The notes: generated from the letters alone by a model not told the origin. Positions 15,156 through 23,479 are shown, numbered from the stretch's first letter. The stretch is DNA of 33,143 nucleotides from Candidatus Hydrothermota bacterium (GCA_021158525.1 JAGGUL010000091.1:1-33143), one strand, 5' to 3'. Program-made: numbers and translations.

Positions 15156-16178
15156 ATGAAAAGACGATTTAAGGGCTGTGAAGGAAAATGGGTGGGAGTG
15201 TTGATTTTACTCTTCCTTTCTTCTGTTCCCGCTCAAAACCCTCAGAATCCTGAAGCCAGATTGCCAATTCGTGCTGCAGAGAAGCCCAAAGTTGAGGTTT
15301 CCCCATACCCCTATGCTTCGGCAGGAAAAGCTCTGGTCACCTCATCGACTGACAAGATCGTCTTCTCATCGGACATCCTCTTGAGAAACTGGGCCGGGAA
15401 AAATCCCGTCGGCTGGTACGTTGATACCACTTTCTTTATAGCCGTCCTCCCACCGGTGCCGCACTGGGGGGCACTAATCCAGCTCAGCCCTCTGAGAGGG
15501 CCCGACGGTGAAATACCTCCCAATAGGTTGAGGGTATCTTCGCCGGCCGACGGAGAAAAGCAGAAACCGCTGGACAAGCCCCGCAAGATACTGATCAACA
15601 ACCCAGAATTTCTGGGCAAGGAAATCCCCGTGAGACTGGCAGCAACGCCCGCATGGGATGATCCGCCCGGAAAATACAGCGGAAGTTTGATAATTCAGCC
15701 ATATCCCGGAGACAGATCGCTGCCGTATGTCTCGCGCGGAGATGACGAAGCGGTGGATTATGAACAGGAGATATCGATTCAGATCGAAATCCCCCAGTTG
15801 ATAACCATAATCGTCGAAAATACCGAGGTAAACTTCCAGGTGAACTTCGTGCCCGGAGAGTACAGCGCCTCGAAAAACGTGGTCTTCAGGGTACAGACCA
15901 ACGCTTCCGAGTGGCACATAGACTGCAACGCAACGCCTCTCGTGCACACCGATAAAACCCATCAGATACCTCCCACCCGGCTTCTGTGGCAGAGAGTAGA
16001 CCGATTTGGAAACGTCTTAGACGAGGGAAATCTCGGAGACAACCCCACTGTCCTCGTCGGGCAGGGGGCTGTCCAGGATATGGAGGTGATATTGCGCCTG
16101 CGTTTACAGACAAATTCCAGCGATATCGCAGGCAATTACAAGGGAACTCTGTCGCTGACGGGCTTAGCAGGTCCTTGA
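15156..16178 (+). CDS. Secreted beta-sandwich protein, first gene of the secretin operon
   Basis: A 340-residue exported protein with a signal peptide ending about 'VLILLFLSSVPA'. Its two halves look like beta-sandwich domains. The first contains 'PGKYSGSLIIQPYPG'; the second (about 220-340) runs from 'ISIQIEIPQLITIIVENTEVNFQV' to 'LRLRLQTNSSDIAGNYKGTLSLT'. The pattern of an early strand, 'VNFVPGEYSA..VVFRVQTNASEWHI' and a final 'GNYKGTLSLT' recalls WxL and spore-coat-U/fimbrial subunit folds, but I cannot assign a family. Only one cysteine lies in the mature part. GGAGG precedes the ATG, and a sigma-54 promoter lies directly upstream. It is probably a minor surface or pilin-like component. 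Confidence 0.6.
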   Translation: MKRRFKGCEGKWVGVLILLFLSSVPAQNPQNPEARLPIRAAEKPKVEVSPYPYASAGKALVTSSTDKIVFSSDILLRNWAGKNPVGWYVDTTFFIAVLPPVPHWGALIQLSPLRGPDGEIPPNRLRVSSPADGEKQKPLDKPRKILINNPEFLGKEIPVRLAATPAWDDPPGKYSGSLIIQPYPGDRSLPYVSRGDDEAVDYEQEISIQIEIPQLITIIVENTEVNFQVNFVPGEYSASKNVVFRVQTNASEWHIDCNATPLVHTDKTHQIPPTRLLWQRVDRFGNVLDEGNLGDNPTVLVGQGAVQDMEVILRLRLQTNSSDIAGNYKGTLSLTGLAGP

Positions 16179-16246
16179 TAACGAAGAAAATTTGGAGGGG
16201 AAAGGGCAAAATGGCAAGGCCATAAATACAAACAGGAGGTATGAAA

Positions 16247-16990
16247 ATGTTGAAGAAAGCTGTGCTGGTGTTGGGGGTGCTGGTGTTAGCGATACCGGCA
16301 TTCTCCTATAATACAACGTGGGATGGCGATCCGGACAACGTGATAACGATCAATGCTGATATCAACTGCTACATTCAGATCGATTGGCAGGATGTTGAAA
16401 TACATTTCGAAGACGACACTTTCACTGATTGGTGGTCCTGGCAGCTCATGGGCGTTGGATACACGGCTTGTCCAGATCCCGAGGAAAAGTTTCCCCTCGA
16501 TCCCTGGGCTGGCGATGCATACTATTGCGGCGATTCGGGCATATACTATGAATCGGGGGATGGAGCACGTATATTCGTGCGCTCAAATAACCTCCTGAGC
16601 ATGACTGTGACAACGAACGGAGACCTTCAAGGGACCATAAACGATCCCAACAACAAGATCCCCACCTGGTTCACCGTCTGTCTCGCTCCTTTCTGGATCG
16701 GAGGAGTACAGCTCCAGGGTACCGTTCCTCTCGATGGTCCAGGACAGTATCTCTACGAGGACCCCAACAATCCAGGTGTCTTTCTCCACGGAGATGACAG
16801 CCAGGGGCACAACTATCCCAATCAGTACGCGTTCCCCTGCGAGCCCGCTGGGAATACCTGGACTCTGGGACCTATGTCCCCTTACATTCAGGGTACGATA
16901 AAGTTCCTGGCCCGGATACATCGTCATGGGTTGGCTGATCCCGGCGATTCCTACAGTACGACCCTGAATGTCGCTTTCTCGACGCCATAG
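16247..16990 (+). CDS. Secreted subunit-like protein, candidate major structural protein
   Basis: A 247-residue exported protein beginning with a clean signal peptide (MLKKAVLVLGVLVLAIPAFS). I choose ATG 16247 rather than 16241 because AGGAGG ends directly at 16239-16240, giving proper spacing only for the second ATG. The mature part is acidic and aromatic with five cysteines, and ends 'IKFLARIHRHGLADPGDSYSTTLNVAFSTP'. This closing strand pattern and the overall layout parallel the preceding gene product, suggesting a related beta-sandwich fold. The strong ribosome-binding site and the long palindrome just after the gene are what one would expect for an abundantly made subunit, but that role is inference. 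Confidence 0.6.
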   Translation: MLKKAVLVLGVLVLAIPAFSYNTTWDGDPDNVITINADINCYIQIDWQDVEIHFEDDTFTDWWSWQLMGVGYTACPDPEEKFPLDPWAGDAYYCGDSGIYYESGDGARIFVRSNNLLSMTVTTNGDLQGTINDPNNKIPTWFTVCLAPFWIGGVQLQGTVPLDGPGQYLYEDPNNPGVFLHGDDSQGHNYPNQYAFPCEPAGNTWTLGPMSPYIQGTIKFLARIHRHGLADPGDSYSTTLNVAFSTP

Positions 16991-17006
16991 CGAGAGTTCG
17001 TCAAAA

Positions 17007-17054
17007 TTAAGCGGATGGGCGCAGCGATTGCAATCGCTGCGCCCATCCGCTTAA
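17007..17054. repeat. Perfect 48-bp palindrome between operon genes
   Basis: Two 24-base arms with no loop, centred between 17030 and 17031, without a mismatch. The arm core is GCGGATGGGCGCAGCGATTG. No T-run follows, so it is not a simple terminator. Its central TTGCAA (17028-17033) lies 18 bases from TAAAAT (17052-17057), making a candidate leaderless promoter for the gene at 17064. Confidence 0.85.
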
Positions 17055-17057
17055 AAT
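17028..17057 (+). promoter_or_regulatory. Possible internal leaderless promoter
   Basis: TTGCAA at the exact centre of the palindrome, 18-base spacer, TAAAAT, then six bases to the ATG at 17064. There is no Shine-Dalgarno ahead of that ATG. The geometry equals that of the promoters of murA and the 5665 lipoprotein. Confidence 0.4.
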
Positions 17058-17063
17058 TATACC

Positions 17064-18653
17064 ATGAGAAAGCCCCTTTTATTGCTGCTTATCCTCGCCT
17101 CCCTATCGGCGCAGAAAAAAGATGACGCCGAAATGCAGGGCTTCGCTGTTAGCCCTCTCAAAATCACCGTAGATGCGAGGCGTGGGGGAAGATCAACGTC
17201 AAAATTGACAATTCTGGCCCAGAATACGAAAAAACCACTGAAATTAGAGATAAGCGTTCAGGACCTCAAGCAGGACGAAAACGGGAGCAAAATAATTGCC
17301 CCCATAGGTCAGGGGGCGCGTTCCGCCTCCCGCTGGATTAAAATCGAGAGATCGGTTAATTTGCCCCCCAATGGGAAAAAGACAATACCCTTTTCCATAA
17401 ACGTGCCTCCCACCGCGAGCGGCGCCTACTACTCATATATAGTCGTGAAATTAATCCCTCCCAAAGGGAAAGCCCAGTTCCAGACAGTCATTCAGCCCTC
17501 TGTGGCCGTCGAGGTAGAGGTGAAAGTGCGATCAAGTGCCCCGCTCCACATGGACGTGAAAAATCTTTACCTGGAGTCCGAAAACAGGTTCCTGGTCTTG
17601 GAGCTTCACAACACGGGAAAATGGAAAACGTCCGTCGAGGGCGATGTCCTCCTCTACCGAAAATCCAGTTTATCCCCGATCAGGGTCGAGATCCCCTTCA
17701 GGACGGGGGGCGTTCCCTTCGAGATATACCCCGGAATGATGGTTAAGGTTAGATGTCCTATAGACAGGGCGGTAAGGCCCGGCACTTACAGGGCAATAGC
17801 GAGGCTCCTCCTCAACGGGAAATGGAAGTCTAACAGCGAATTTGAGCTCTACGTGCCCGGAGAAAAGTCCGCCGCCCTGAAAAGCAAAAAACTGAGAAAT
17901 GTCGAGTTCGACCTCGATATATCCGTTGAGCCCCGGATTATCGAACTTTCACTTCCATACCGCGGATCGCGAACGATCCCCGTCCGGGTGACCAATCACG
18001 ACAAGAGGAAGGCCGAGATAAGGGCGACGATCTCCAGCGTGAAACTTGAAAAAAGCGGCTTTTTAACATACTTAAAAACCCCGGTGAAAGGAAACTGGAT
18101 ATCCCTCTCGACAGAGAAAGTCATCCTGGAGCCAAACCGAACACACACATTTCTTGTCAGGGTGACAACACCTCCGGGTTATGAGAAGGACAGCTTCGCT
18201 GTGGCGGCCGTGAGGATCAGGGCAAAAGCCCTCTCCAAAAGCGGAAAATGGCTATCGGAAAACGACTTCGGAGTGCTCCTCTCGGTGAATGACCCCCGGG
18301 TGTCGCCCGCGGACATCAGGGTCTTAAAACCCCGTCTGATAAGGCCTGCCCCGGAAAAAAATCCAACAACGGCTGTCGTAAAAGTCAAGAACACGGGCAA
18401 AAGGATCGCCAAGATACACGGGAAAATTCTGCTTGAGAGAGCAGACGGAAGTGTGATTTCCACGATGTATATCGGGAAAACGGAAGATGAAATCATCCTT
18501 CCCGGGAATATCAGGGAGTTCAGGATGCCTATAATTCCGTTAGATGCAGGAAAGTTCCGGGTCAAGGCGGTCATCTACCTCGGAGAGAGCACAACTCCCG
18601 TAGTCAGTTCAGTATCTTTCAGGAGCAAATCTTCTGTCCCCGAGGGGCTATAA
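17064..18653 (+). CDS. Exported multi-domain Ig-like protein (DUF916/fimbrial-chaperone-like)
   Basis: A 529-residue exported protein with a signal peptide (MRKPLLLLLILASLSA). It is made of several Ig-like beta-sandwich domains. The first (about 25-150) reads 'FAVSPLKITVDARRGGRSTSKLTI' and 'SVNLPPNGKKTIPFSINVPPTASGAYYSYIVVKL', the pattern of DUF916 and PapD-type chaperone N-domains. A second starts near 155. A third begins near 287 ('VEPRIIELSLPYRGSRTIPVRVTNHDKRKAEIRA'). A CARDB-like one begins near 430 ('TTAVVKVKNTGKRIAKIHGKILLE'). It lies between a subunit-like gene and a secretin, so a periplasmic chaperone or adhesin role is plausible but unproven. Its stop overlaps the secretin start by one base (TAATG). 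Confidence 0.6.
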   Translation: MRKPLLLLLILASLSAQKKDDAEMQGFAVSPLKITVDARRGGRSTSKLTILAQNTKKPLKLEISVQDLKQDENGSKIIAPIGQGARSASRWIKIERSVNLPPNGKKTIPFSINVPPTASGAYYSYIVVKLIPPKGKAQFQTVIQPSVAVEVEVKVRSSAPLHMDVKNLYLESENRFLVLELHNTGKWKTSVEGDVLLYRKSSLSPIRVEIPFRTGGVPFEIYPGMMVKVRCPIDRAVRPGTYRAIARLLLNGKWKSNSEFELYVPGEKSAALKSKKLRNVEFDLDISVEPRIIELSLPYRGSRTIPVRVTNHDKRKAEIRATISSVKLEKSGFLTYLKTPVKGNWISLSTEKVILEPNRTHTFLVRVTTPPGYEKDSFAVAAVRIRAKALSKSGKWLSENDFGVLLSVNDPRVSPADIRVLKPRLIRPAPEKNPTTAVVKVKNTGKRIAKIHGKILLERADGSVISTMYIGKTEDEIILPGNIREFRMPIIPLDAGKFRVKAVIYLGESTTPVVSSVSFRSKSSVPEGL

Positions 18654-20263
18654 TGAACATGAAAAGAAAAAAACATCTCCTGCTCGGCTGGATTTACCTT
18701 TCTGCAATGGCACTGATTACCTGTGCCACCCCGAATCCGAAGCAAAAGGTGAATTTTCAGAGCGACCAGGAGGAATCAATATATCTCGTCCTGCAGAAAG
18801 TGAAACAACTCCATGCCCTCGGTCACTACAGCAGAGCCGCGGAGATCCTCAAATCTATCGGCCGCCAGAATTATTCCTATTATATGACCGACGACATCCT
18901 CTACTGGCTCGGAAGATGCAGGCTCAAACAGGGCCAGTACGAGAAAGCGGCGAGGTGCTTCAGGCTCCTGAGGAAATATTACCCACGATGTGAGGTTAAA
19001 TTTGAGGACCTGCCAGAACTTGAAGCCCAGGCCCAGGAAATGAAGCCGATCGAGATAAAATCGGAGTCCCCCGTCGAGGGCGAGAGAGGAAGCGCGAAAA
19101 GCTCCAGGGGCCCCAGAATCTCAAACGTGTATTACGAAACGGATATCCGCCAGGTACTGGCCGATATATCAGCCCAGACAGGCATCACTATCATCCCGGG
19201 TCCATCCATTGAGGGTTACGTGACTGCTGAAATAAAAAACCTGCCCCTCGAGGAAGCGCTCGCTATGATGTTATATCCTCTCGGCTATAGCTTCCGCAAA
19301 ATCGGCGACTTCTACCTGGTTGGCTCTATCTCCCCTGAGAGCCCCTCGTTCTCGATGATTGCCATCACGGAAGAGATAAAACCCAGGTATCGCACAGCTC
19401 AGGAGGTATATTCCCTCCTGTCCGGTTACCTGAAGGGCTATGTGCAGCCCGATCCTCAGGGCAATGCGTTGATAGTCACTGCCCCCGCGAACATCATCGA
19501 GAAAATCAAGGAAGAAGTCGATAAACTCGACCATCCTCCCGTGCAGGTACTGATCGAAGCGACCGTCGTGGAAATGGGTTCTAAAGCCCAGAAAATGCTC
19601 GGAATCGACTGGGACTGGACCGGGACGAAGAACAACATAGCCTTCAAAATCGCGAAATTTCAGTTTCCGTTGATGGATTCCTCTTTCCTGATGGAATATA
19701 CGAAAGAAGGCGGCACATTCAAGGACATGCTTTTCGATATGCGGCTTGCTCTGAGAGCCATGGCCTCGAGCGACAAAATTCATATCAGGGCCAACCCGAA
19801 GATCACGACTCTGGACGGAAAAGAGGCCGTCATAAGAATTGGCAAGGAAGCCTATTATTCCCTGATGAGGGGCTCAACAGCTTATCCCTACATCACGCTC
19901 GAGAAAATATCCACAGGTATAATTCTCAAAATAACCCCTTACATCGGCGAAAAAGCCGATATAACAGCGGATCTGCACATTGAGATAAGCGATGTAACTG
20001 GCACTGGCCCTACCAATCTACCGGTGACAACTGTCAGATCTGCGGACACCAGGGTGCACATATTTAACGGCCAAACTATAAGCATCGGGGGCCTTACGTC
20101 ACAGAGCGATAAAAACAGCGGCAATCGAATTCCCTTCCTCGGGAGCATTCCCGTCCTGGGCTATTTATTCGGCAGTTCAGGCTGGAATAAAGAAAAGACA
20201 GAGGTAATTATCTTCATCACTCCGCACATCCTGGTCGATCCGAGGGAATTCGACGATCTCTAA
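18653..20263 (+). CDS. TPR-containing secretin lipoprotein (GspD/PilQ family)
   Basis: A 536-residue outer-membrane secretin, the ring-forming channel of type II/III secretion and type IV pilus systems. It starts with a signal peptide and probable lipobox ('ALITC', Cys24; Thr at -1 is unusual). A TPR-like segment (about 40-110) is followed by an N0/STN domain (about 156-222, 'ISNVYYETDIRQVLADISAQTGITI'), a secretin_N repeat (about 243-300) and the C-terminal secretin barrel. The barrel holds the hallmark 'RIPFLGSIPVLGYLFGS' and the closing 'EVIIFITPHILVDPREF'. The fused TPR may act as its own pilotin. No ATPase, inner-membrane platform, prepilin or peptidase gene is next to it. It ends three bases from the convergent activator gene. 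Confidence 0.92.
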   Translation: MNMKRKKHLLLGWIYLSAMALITCATPNPKQKVNFQSDQEESIYLVLQKVKQLHALGHYSRAAEILKSIGRQNYSYYMTDDILYWLGRCRLKQGQYEKAARCFRLLRKYYPRCEVKFEDLPELEAQAQEMKPIEIKSESPVEGERGSAKSSRGPRISNVYYETDIRQVLADISAQTGITIIPGPSIEGYVTAEIKNLPLEEALAMMLYPLGYSFRKIGDFYLVGSISPESPSFSMIAITEEIKPRYRTAQEVYSLLSGYLKGYVQPDPQGNALIVTAPANIIEKIKEEVDKLDHPPVQVLIEATVVEMGSKAQKMLGIDWDWTGTKNNIAFKIAKFQFPLMDSSFLMEYTKEGGTFKDMLFDMRLALRAMASSDKIHIRANPKITTLDGKEAVIRIGKEAYYSLMRGSTAYPYITLEKISTGIILKITPYIGEKADITADLHIEISDVTGTGPTNLPVTTVRSADTRVHIFNGQTISIGGLTSQSDKNSGNRIPFLGSIPVLGYLFGSSGWNKEKTEVIIFITPHILVDPREFDDL

Positions 20264-20266
20264 GCC

Positions 20267-21229
20267 TTACTTCACTCTCAAGTTATATTTTTGCAGCTTC
20301 AGATAGAGAGTCCGCCTGCCTATGTTCAGCAGTTTTGCCGCCTTTGTTTTATTGCCACCTGCAGCCCTCAAGGCTTCCAGTATAGCTTTTTTCTCCGCAT
20401 CCTCAATTGTCTTACTGCTCGGTTGTATCTCATTTCTTTCTTCATTTAATAGCTCGGGCGGCAAATCCCTCGTGTCTATGCAGCTTCTATCACTGAGTAT
20501 ATAGGCTTTCTGAATAACATTTTTCAGCTCGCGTACATTACCGGGCCACCTGTAAAACATCATGGCTTCGAGTGCTCTCTTTGTCACGCCCTCTTTCCTC
20601 TTTTTGTATTTCCTGTTGAAACACGAAATAAAAAATTTGGCCAGGACCGGGATATCGCTCAGCCGATCCCTCAGAGGGGGTATCTTTATGCGCACACACG
20701 CCAACCGGTAATACAGATCCTTCCTCAATTTGCCCTTCTCTATAGCCTCGTCGACATCCTGATTTGTAGCGGCCAAAATCCTGACGTCGACCCTCGTATA
20801 TTTCGAATCCCCAATGCGTTTGATCTCCCTGTCCTCTATCGCTCTCAGCAGCTTCGTCTGAAGAGAAACAGGCATTTCCACGATCTCGTCGAGGAACAGC
20901 ACGCCTTTATTGGCGGCGCCGAAAAGACCCTTATAGTCTGAATTAGCACCCGTGAAAGAGCCCTTTTTATACCCAAAAAATTCGCTTTCCATAAGATCTC
21001 GGGGGATAGCGCTACAATTCACGGGTATAAAGGGCATAAAATTTCTATCGCTTAAAGCATGGATCACCCTCGCTGCGAGTTCCTTTCCCGTCCCTGTCTC
21101 ACCCTCCAACAGCACCGGGAAATCCCCGTGGGCAACCCTCCTGATTACTTCTTTTATCCTCCTGATTTCTTTGCTCACCCCCACAATTGCATTAAGGGGA
21201 TCGCCATCACTGTAGGATAAATCTCTCAC
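20267..21229 (-). CDS. Sigma-54-dependent activator without sensory domain (PspF-like)
   Basis: A 320-residue bacterial enhancer-binding protein that hydrolyses ATP to open sigma-54 promoters. The AAA+ domain starts almost at the N-terminus (about residue 13), so no receiver, GAF or PAS domain is present, as in PspF. Walker A is 'GETGTGKE' (43-50), the sigma-54 contact loop is 'GSFTGA' (90-95; canonical GAFTGA) and Walker B is 'VLFLDE' (110-115). A Fis-type helix-turn-helix closes the protein ('GNKTKAAKLLNIGRRTLYLKLQKY'). Without a sensor, control must come from expression level or a partner protein. It starts with GTG after GAAGGG and has its own TTGACA-17-TAAATT promoter. It faces the secretin operon convergently, three bases apart. 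Confidence 0.93.
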   Translation of the reverse strand: MRDLSYSDGDPLNAIVGVSKEIRRIKEVIRRVAHGDFPVLLEGETGTGKELAARVIHALSDRNFMPFIPVNCSAIPRDLMESEFFGYKKGSFTGANSDYKGLFGAANKGVLFLDEIVEMPVSLQTKLLRAIEDREIKRIGDSKYTRVDVRILAATNQDVDEAIEKGKLRKDLYYRLACVRIKIPPLRDRLSDIPVLAKFFISCFNRKYKKRKEGVTKRALEAMMFYRWPGNVRELKNVIQKAYILSDRSCIDTRDLPPELLNEERNEIQPSSKTIEDAEKKAILEALRAAGGNKTKAAKLLNIGRRTLYLKLQKYNLRVK

Positions 21230-21264
21230 AGCCCTTCTGCTCCTTTTTTAACAAGCCCAATTTT

Positions 21265-21293
21265 AATTTAACAAATGTATTTCGTGCTGTCAA
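21265..21293 (-). promoter_or_regulatory. Sigma-70 promoter of the activator gene
   Basis: Minus strand: consensus TTGACA (21288-21293), 17-base spacer, TAAATT (21265-21270). The GTG start at 21229 lies 35 bases beyond the -10 box. Confidence 0.65.
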
Positions 21294-21311
21294 GTCCAAT
21301 ATTGTCAAAAA

Positions 21312-21319
21312 TTTGCACA
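21312..21319. promoter_or_regulatory. TTTGCACA word upstream of the activator promoter
   Basis: The same octamer found twice upstream of the secretin operon lies here, 18 bases beyond the -35 box of the activator promoter. It could be an autoregulatory site. Confidence 0.35.
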
Positions 21320-21341
21320 CCCCCTTTTTATGTGATCCATC

Positions 21342-21911
21342 TCATTGTCTATTTTGATCTTCAGCGGATTCATCTATTCCACCGTAGCTCCATCTAACTA
21401 TGAGGTCTGACTCGGGCATAAAATCGGAGAATGTCCCGGAAAATGTTCTCTCCCCGTTGCTGATCTCGACCTCATCGAGAGGAATGGAGATGTGGATTTT
21501 TTTCCATACGCTCGGCATGCTCACCTTAAAATAGGCCTCTTTTAACGGCTGCACCCAGCTTCTCGTAGACCTGAGTATATACCGCGCATAGGCCGATTTC
21601 AGCTTCTGAACATACCTGACCCTGATTGTTTTCCTGCCTTCCGGCTCTATCGTGAAATTCAGCTTTATCCCCCGGGGAGTGAAGTTAAAATCGGCCTCCT
21701 CCACGATTATTTCGTCGGGGTAATCGGCGCTGTCGAGCGGAAAGGGGTAATACAGATAAGCCTCCACCCTCTCATCGGTAAGGTTTCTGAAAGTGTATTC
21801 TCCCTCCACAACCACACTGGTGCTGTCCAGGGTCATGGTCACCTTTTCAGATTCGAAAGAATAGGGAACTGAAGACAATGCCAGAAATAAAAGGGCCCAG
21901 ATCGAGCTCAT
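21342..21911 (-). CDS. Secreted protein, DUF4424-like
   Basis: An exported protein of 189 residues when started at ATG 21911, which overlaps the upstream stop as ATGA and opens directly on a signal peptide (MSSIWALLFLALSSVPYSF). A frame extended to 21935 exists but puts eight extra polar residues before the signal. The mature part is one beta-rich domain: 'VTMTLDSTSVVVEGEYTFRNLTDERVEAYLYYPFPLD' with later 'RYVQKLKSAYARYILRSTRSWVQPLKEAYFKV'. This resembles DUF4424/VIT-like domains with 'N.t......YYPFP' and a tryptophan-containing second half; the match is from memory and tentative. It is co-transcribed with the lamin-tail protein. Function unknown. Confidence 0.65.
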   Translation of the reverse strand: MSSIWALLFLALSSVPYSFESEKVTMTLDSTSVVVEGEYTFRNLTDERVEAYLYYPFPLDSADYPDEIIVEEADFNFTPRGIKLNFTIEPEGRKTIRVRYVQKLKSAYARYILRSTRSWVQPLKEAYFKVSMPSVWKKIHISIPLDEVEISNGERTFSGTFSDFMPESDLIVRWSYGGIDESAEDQNRQ

Positions 21912-22960
21912 GGCATCAGTATCTTTTGGGTGCAAATTGTTCCTTTCTTCCCCGAAATCCTCAGAATGTAAACACCTTTTCTCGCTTTGGGAAAGGCGAA
22001 AAAGTGGATTCCTCTGTTCAAAATTCCCCTGTGGATCTCTGACAACACCCTGCCGGAAGGGTCTATAAGCGTCACCTTGAGAAATTGATCCCTCTGGATG
22101 TTCAGTACAACACCGTCTCTCATGACCTTCAGCTCGACCGACGGCTCACCCCCGGATATGGCGCTTTCTTCCTCTCTCACTCGATTGTAGCCGAGATATA
22201 TATTCCTGTGGAGGGTATCGCCGGCGTGAACGTAAACAGATTCCTGATAGGTACCGTATTCGGGATGGGAAGCAGAGAGAAGGTACATCCCCTCTCCCAG
22301 GCCGAAAAGCCAGTAAAAGCCTAAGTTTACTCCTTCGACACAGCTCAGACAGCTCTGATATCCCATCGCACCCGATGCAGTGACCGACGCGTTCTCGAGA
22401 TATGCGTTTCCCGGCCCCCGAACTGTGCCGAAAATATCGCCGTAATCGTCGTTGGCTAAGCCCGGCGTCGGGGTGAGATCGAAATACCACGACATATACT
22501 GGTCCTCCCATCCCATCATGCAGGAAGGCCCTATTATGTTGAGGCGGCTCGCAGACGCGCCCGCTGGAGGTGTGGGGAATTTCGTGGGGCTATAAAATCC
22601 CCAGTTATTCCAGTCCACATTTCCCCATATTATCCAGTCGACTAATGATCCATTATCGTTATACAACCTCAGTGTATCCGCTTCGTCACCCAGAGAAAAC
22701 ACTCCCGAGGTATTCCATGTGCCGACGATAAGATAGAAAGTATCGACAATATTCCAGGAATCGATAACGGCTGTTCCTTCGTGCGTTACTATCGTCCAGC
22801 CCCCCACATCGCCAAGGCTGATGTCTGGCTCCGCATGGAGCTCAATCCATTCAGAGGAACCCGGCCCGGTTTTTATCTCGTTTACAATAGTGACCACATA
22901 GGGGTTGGCGAAGAGGCCTCCGCAGAACGATAAGAAAAGAACAAATAAAAAACCTCTCAT
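21908..22960 (-). CDS. Secreted lamin-tail-domain protein with C-terminal sorting domain
   Basis: A 350-residue exported protein. Residues 1-18 are a signal peptide ending '...GGLFA'. Residues about 25-170 are a lamin-tail domain (LTD): 'VNEIKTGPGSSEWIELHAEPDISLGDVGGWTI', 'GDEADTLRLYNDNGSLVDWIIWG' and 'TPTPGLAN'. Residues about 175-255 look like a carboxypeptidase-regulatory beta-sandwich ('GDIFGTVRGPGNAYLENASVTASG'). The last 80 residues are a type IX-like sorting domain ('LKVTLIDPSGRVLSEI...KGVYILRISGKKGTICTQKILMP'). LTD proteins are common on the surfaces of FCB bacteria, usually without known function. GGGAGG precedes the ATG, and a TTGCAA-17-TAATTA promoter lies upstream. Confidence 0.82.
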   Translation of the reverse strand: MRGFLFVLFLSFCGGLFANPYVVTIVNEIKTGPGSSEWIELHAEPDISLGDVGGWTIVTHEGTAVIDSWNIVDTFYLIVGTWNTSGVFSLGDEADTLRLYNDNGSLVDWIIWGNVDWNNWGFYSPTKFPTPPAGASASRLNIIGPSCMMGWEDQYMSWYFDLTPTPGLANDDYGDIFGTVRGPGNAYLENASVTASGAMGYQSCLSCVEGVNLGFYWLFGLGEGMYLLSASHPEYGTYQESVYVHAGDTLHRNIYLGYNRVREEESAISGGEPSVELKVMRDGVVLNIQRDQFLKVTLIDPSGRVLSEIHRGILNRGIHFFAFPKARKGVYILRISGKKGTICTQKILMP

Positions 22961-22993
22961 AAAGCACCTCCCACGTTTTCGGCCTATATTAAT

Positions 22994-23022
22994 TAATTAA
23001 ACCCAAAATAGGCAGCTTGCAA
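22994..23022 (-). promoter_or_regulatory. Promoter of the lamin-tail protein gene
   Basis: Minus strand: TTGCAA (23017-23022), 17-base spacer, TAATTA (22994-22999), leading to GGGAGG and the ATG at 22960. Confidence 0.5.
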
Positions 23023-23134
23023 GTACCACCTGAACAGGCACCTCCCAAAGGGCTCCAGCACAGAAGGCAGGTGTGTGGATGTATGTCCGGGGAATGATAT
23101 TTTTGAGGTCGTAAATTGGGAGACGGTTATGTTA

Positions 23135-23423
23135 GGGGTCGGGTCGTGCAACCTGCACGACCCGACCCCAAGTAATTTACTGAAACTCAGTAAGTTACAG
23201 CACACCTCCGCGTGCGTAACGCACACTCTCTCTTTCCGTTGTGGGACAAGGGATCGGCGATGTGCTTCTAATCCTCTGTATCCATTGTGGCGGAAGAGAT
23301 ACGGCAATTTTACTCACTTGAAAGCGGTCGAAAAAATTTTGCGCACAGTTAAATATTTTCCAAAATTTTGAGGTTCAAAGAGTACTGAGGGGTCGGGGGG
23401 TGCAACCTGCACGACCTGACCCC
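23135..23423 (-). mobile_element. Hairpin-flanked repeat element, copy 2 (inverted)
   Basis: A second copy of the unit at 4459-4750, in opposite orientation, between nrdJ and the lamin-tail gene. The hairpin at 23135-23169 is perfect (16-bp arms, loop ACC). The one at 23389-23423 has mismatches (GGGGTCGGGGGGTGCA against TGCACGACCTGACCCC). Reading the minus strand, AAATATTTAACTGTGCGCA, the CCGCCACAA box and the inner hairpins recur in the same order as in copy 1. Several paired positions differ but still pair (for example GTATCC/GGATAC becomes GTATCT/GGATAC, a G-U pair). A further 7-bp hairpin TTACTGA-GTT-TCAGTAA is present here. Confidence 0.75.
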
Positions 23424-23450
23424 AACAAAACCAACAAACCAACAACAGAA

Positions 23451-23479
23451 GAGCGCGGTCCGCAAAGCGGACCGCGCTC
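23451..23479 (-). terminator. Probable terminator of nrdJ
   Basis: A perfect 13-bp stem (GAGCGCGGTCCGC and complement) with a 3-base loop lies 43 bases after the nrdJ stop. On the minus strand it is followed by a T/G-rich tract (TTCTGTTGTTGGTTTGTTGG), so it is a plausible but not ideal intrinsic terminator. Confidence 0.5.

Noticed and set aside
16201-16240. Sigma-54-like TGGCA near 16212 before the second gene of the secretin operon
   Set aside because: No GC dinucleotide at the -12 position.
22994-23040. Second sigma-54 promoter upstream of the lamin-tail gene (TGGTAC...GC)
   Set aside because: The GG and GC dinucleotides are nine, not ten, bases apart, and a better sigma-70 match overlaps.
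23451-23479. Hairpin after nrdJ as a third member of the repeat family
   Set aside because: Its stem sequence differs from the GGGGTCGGG hairpins and its position fits a terminator better.
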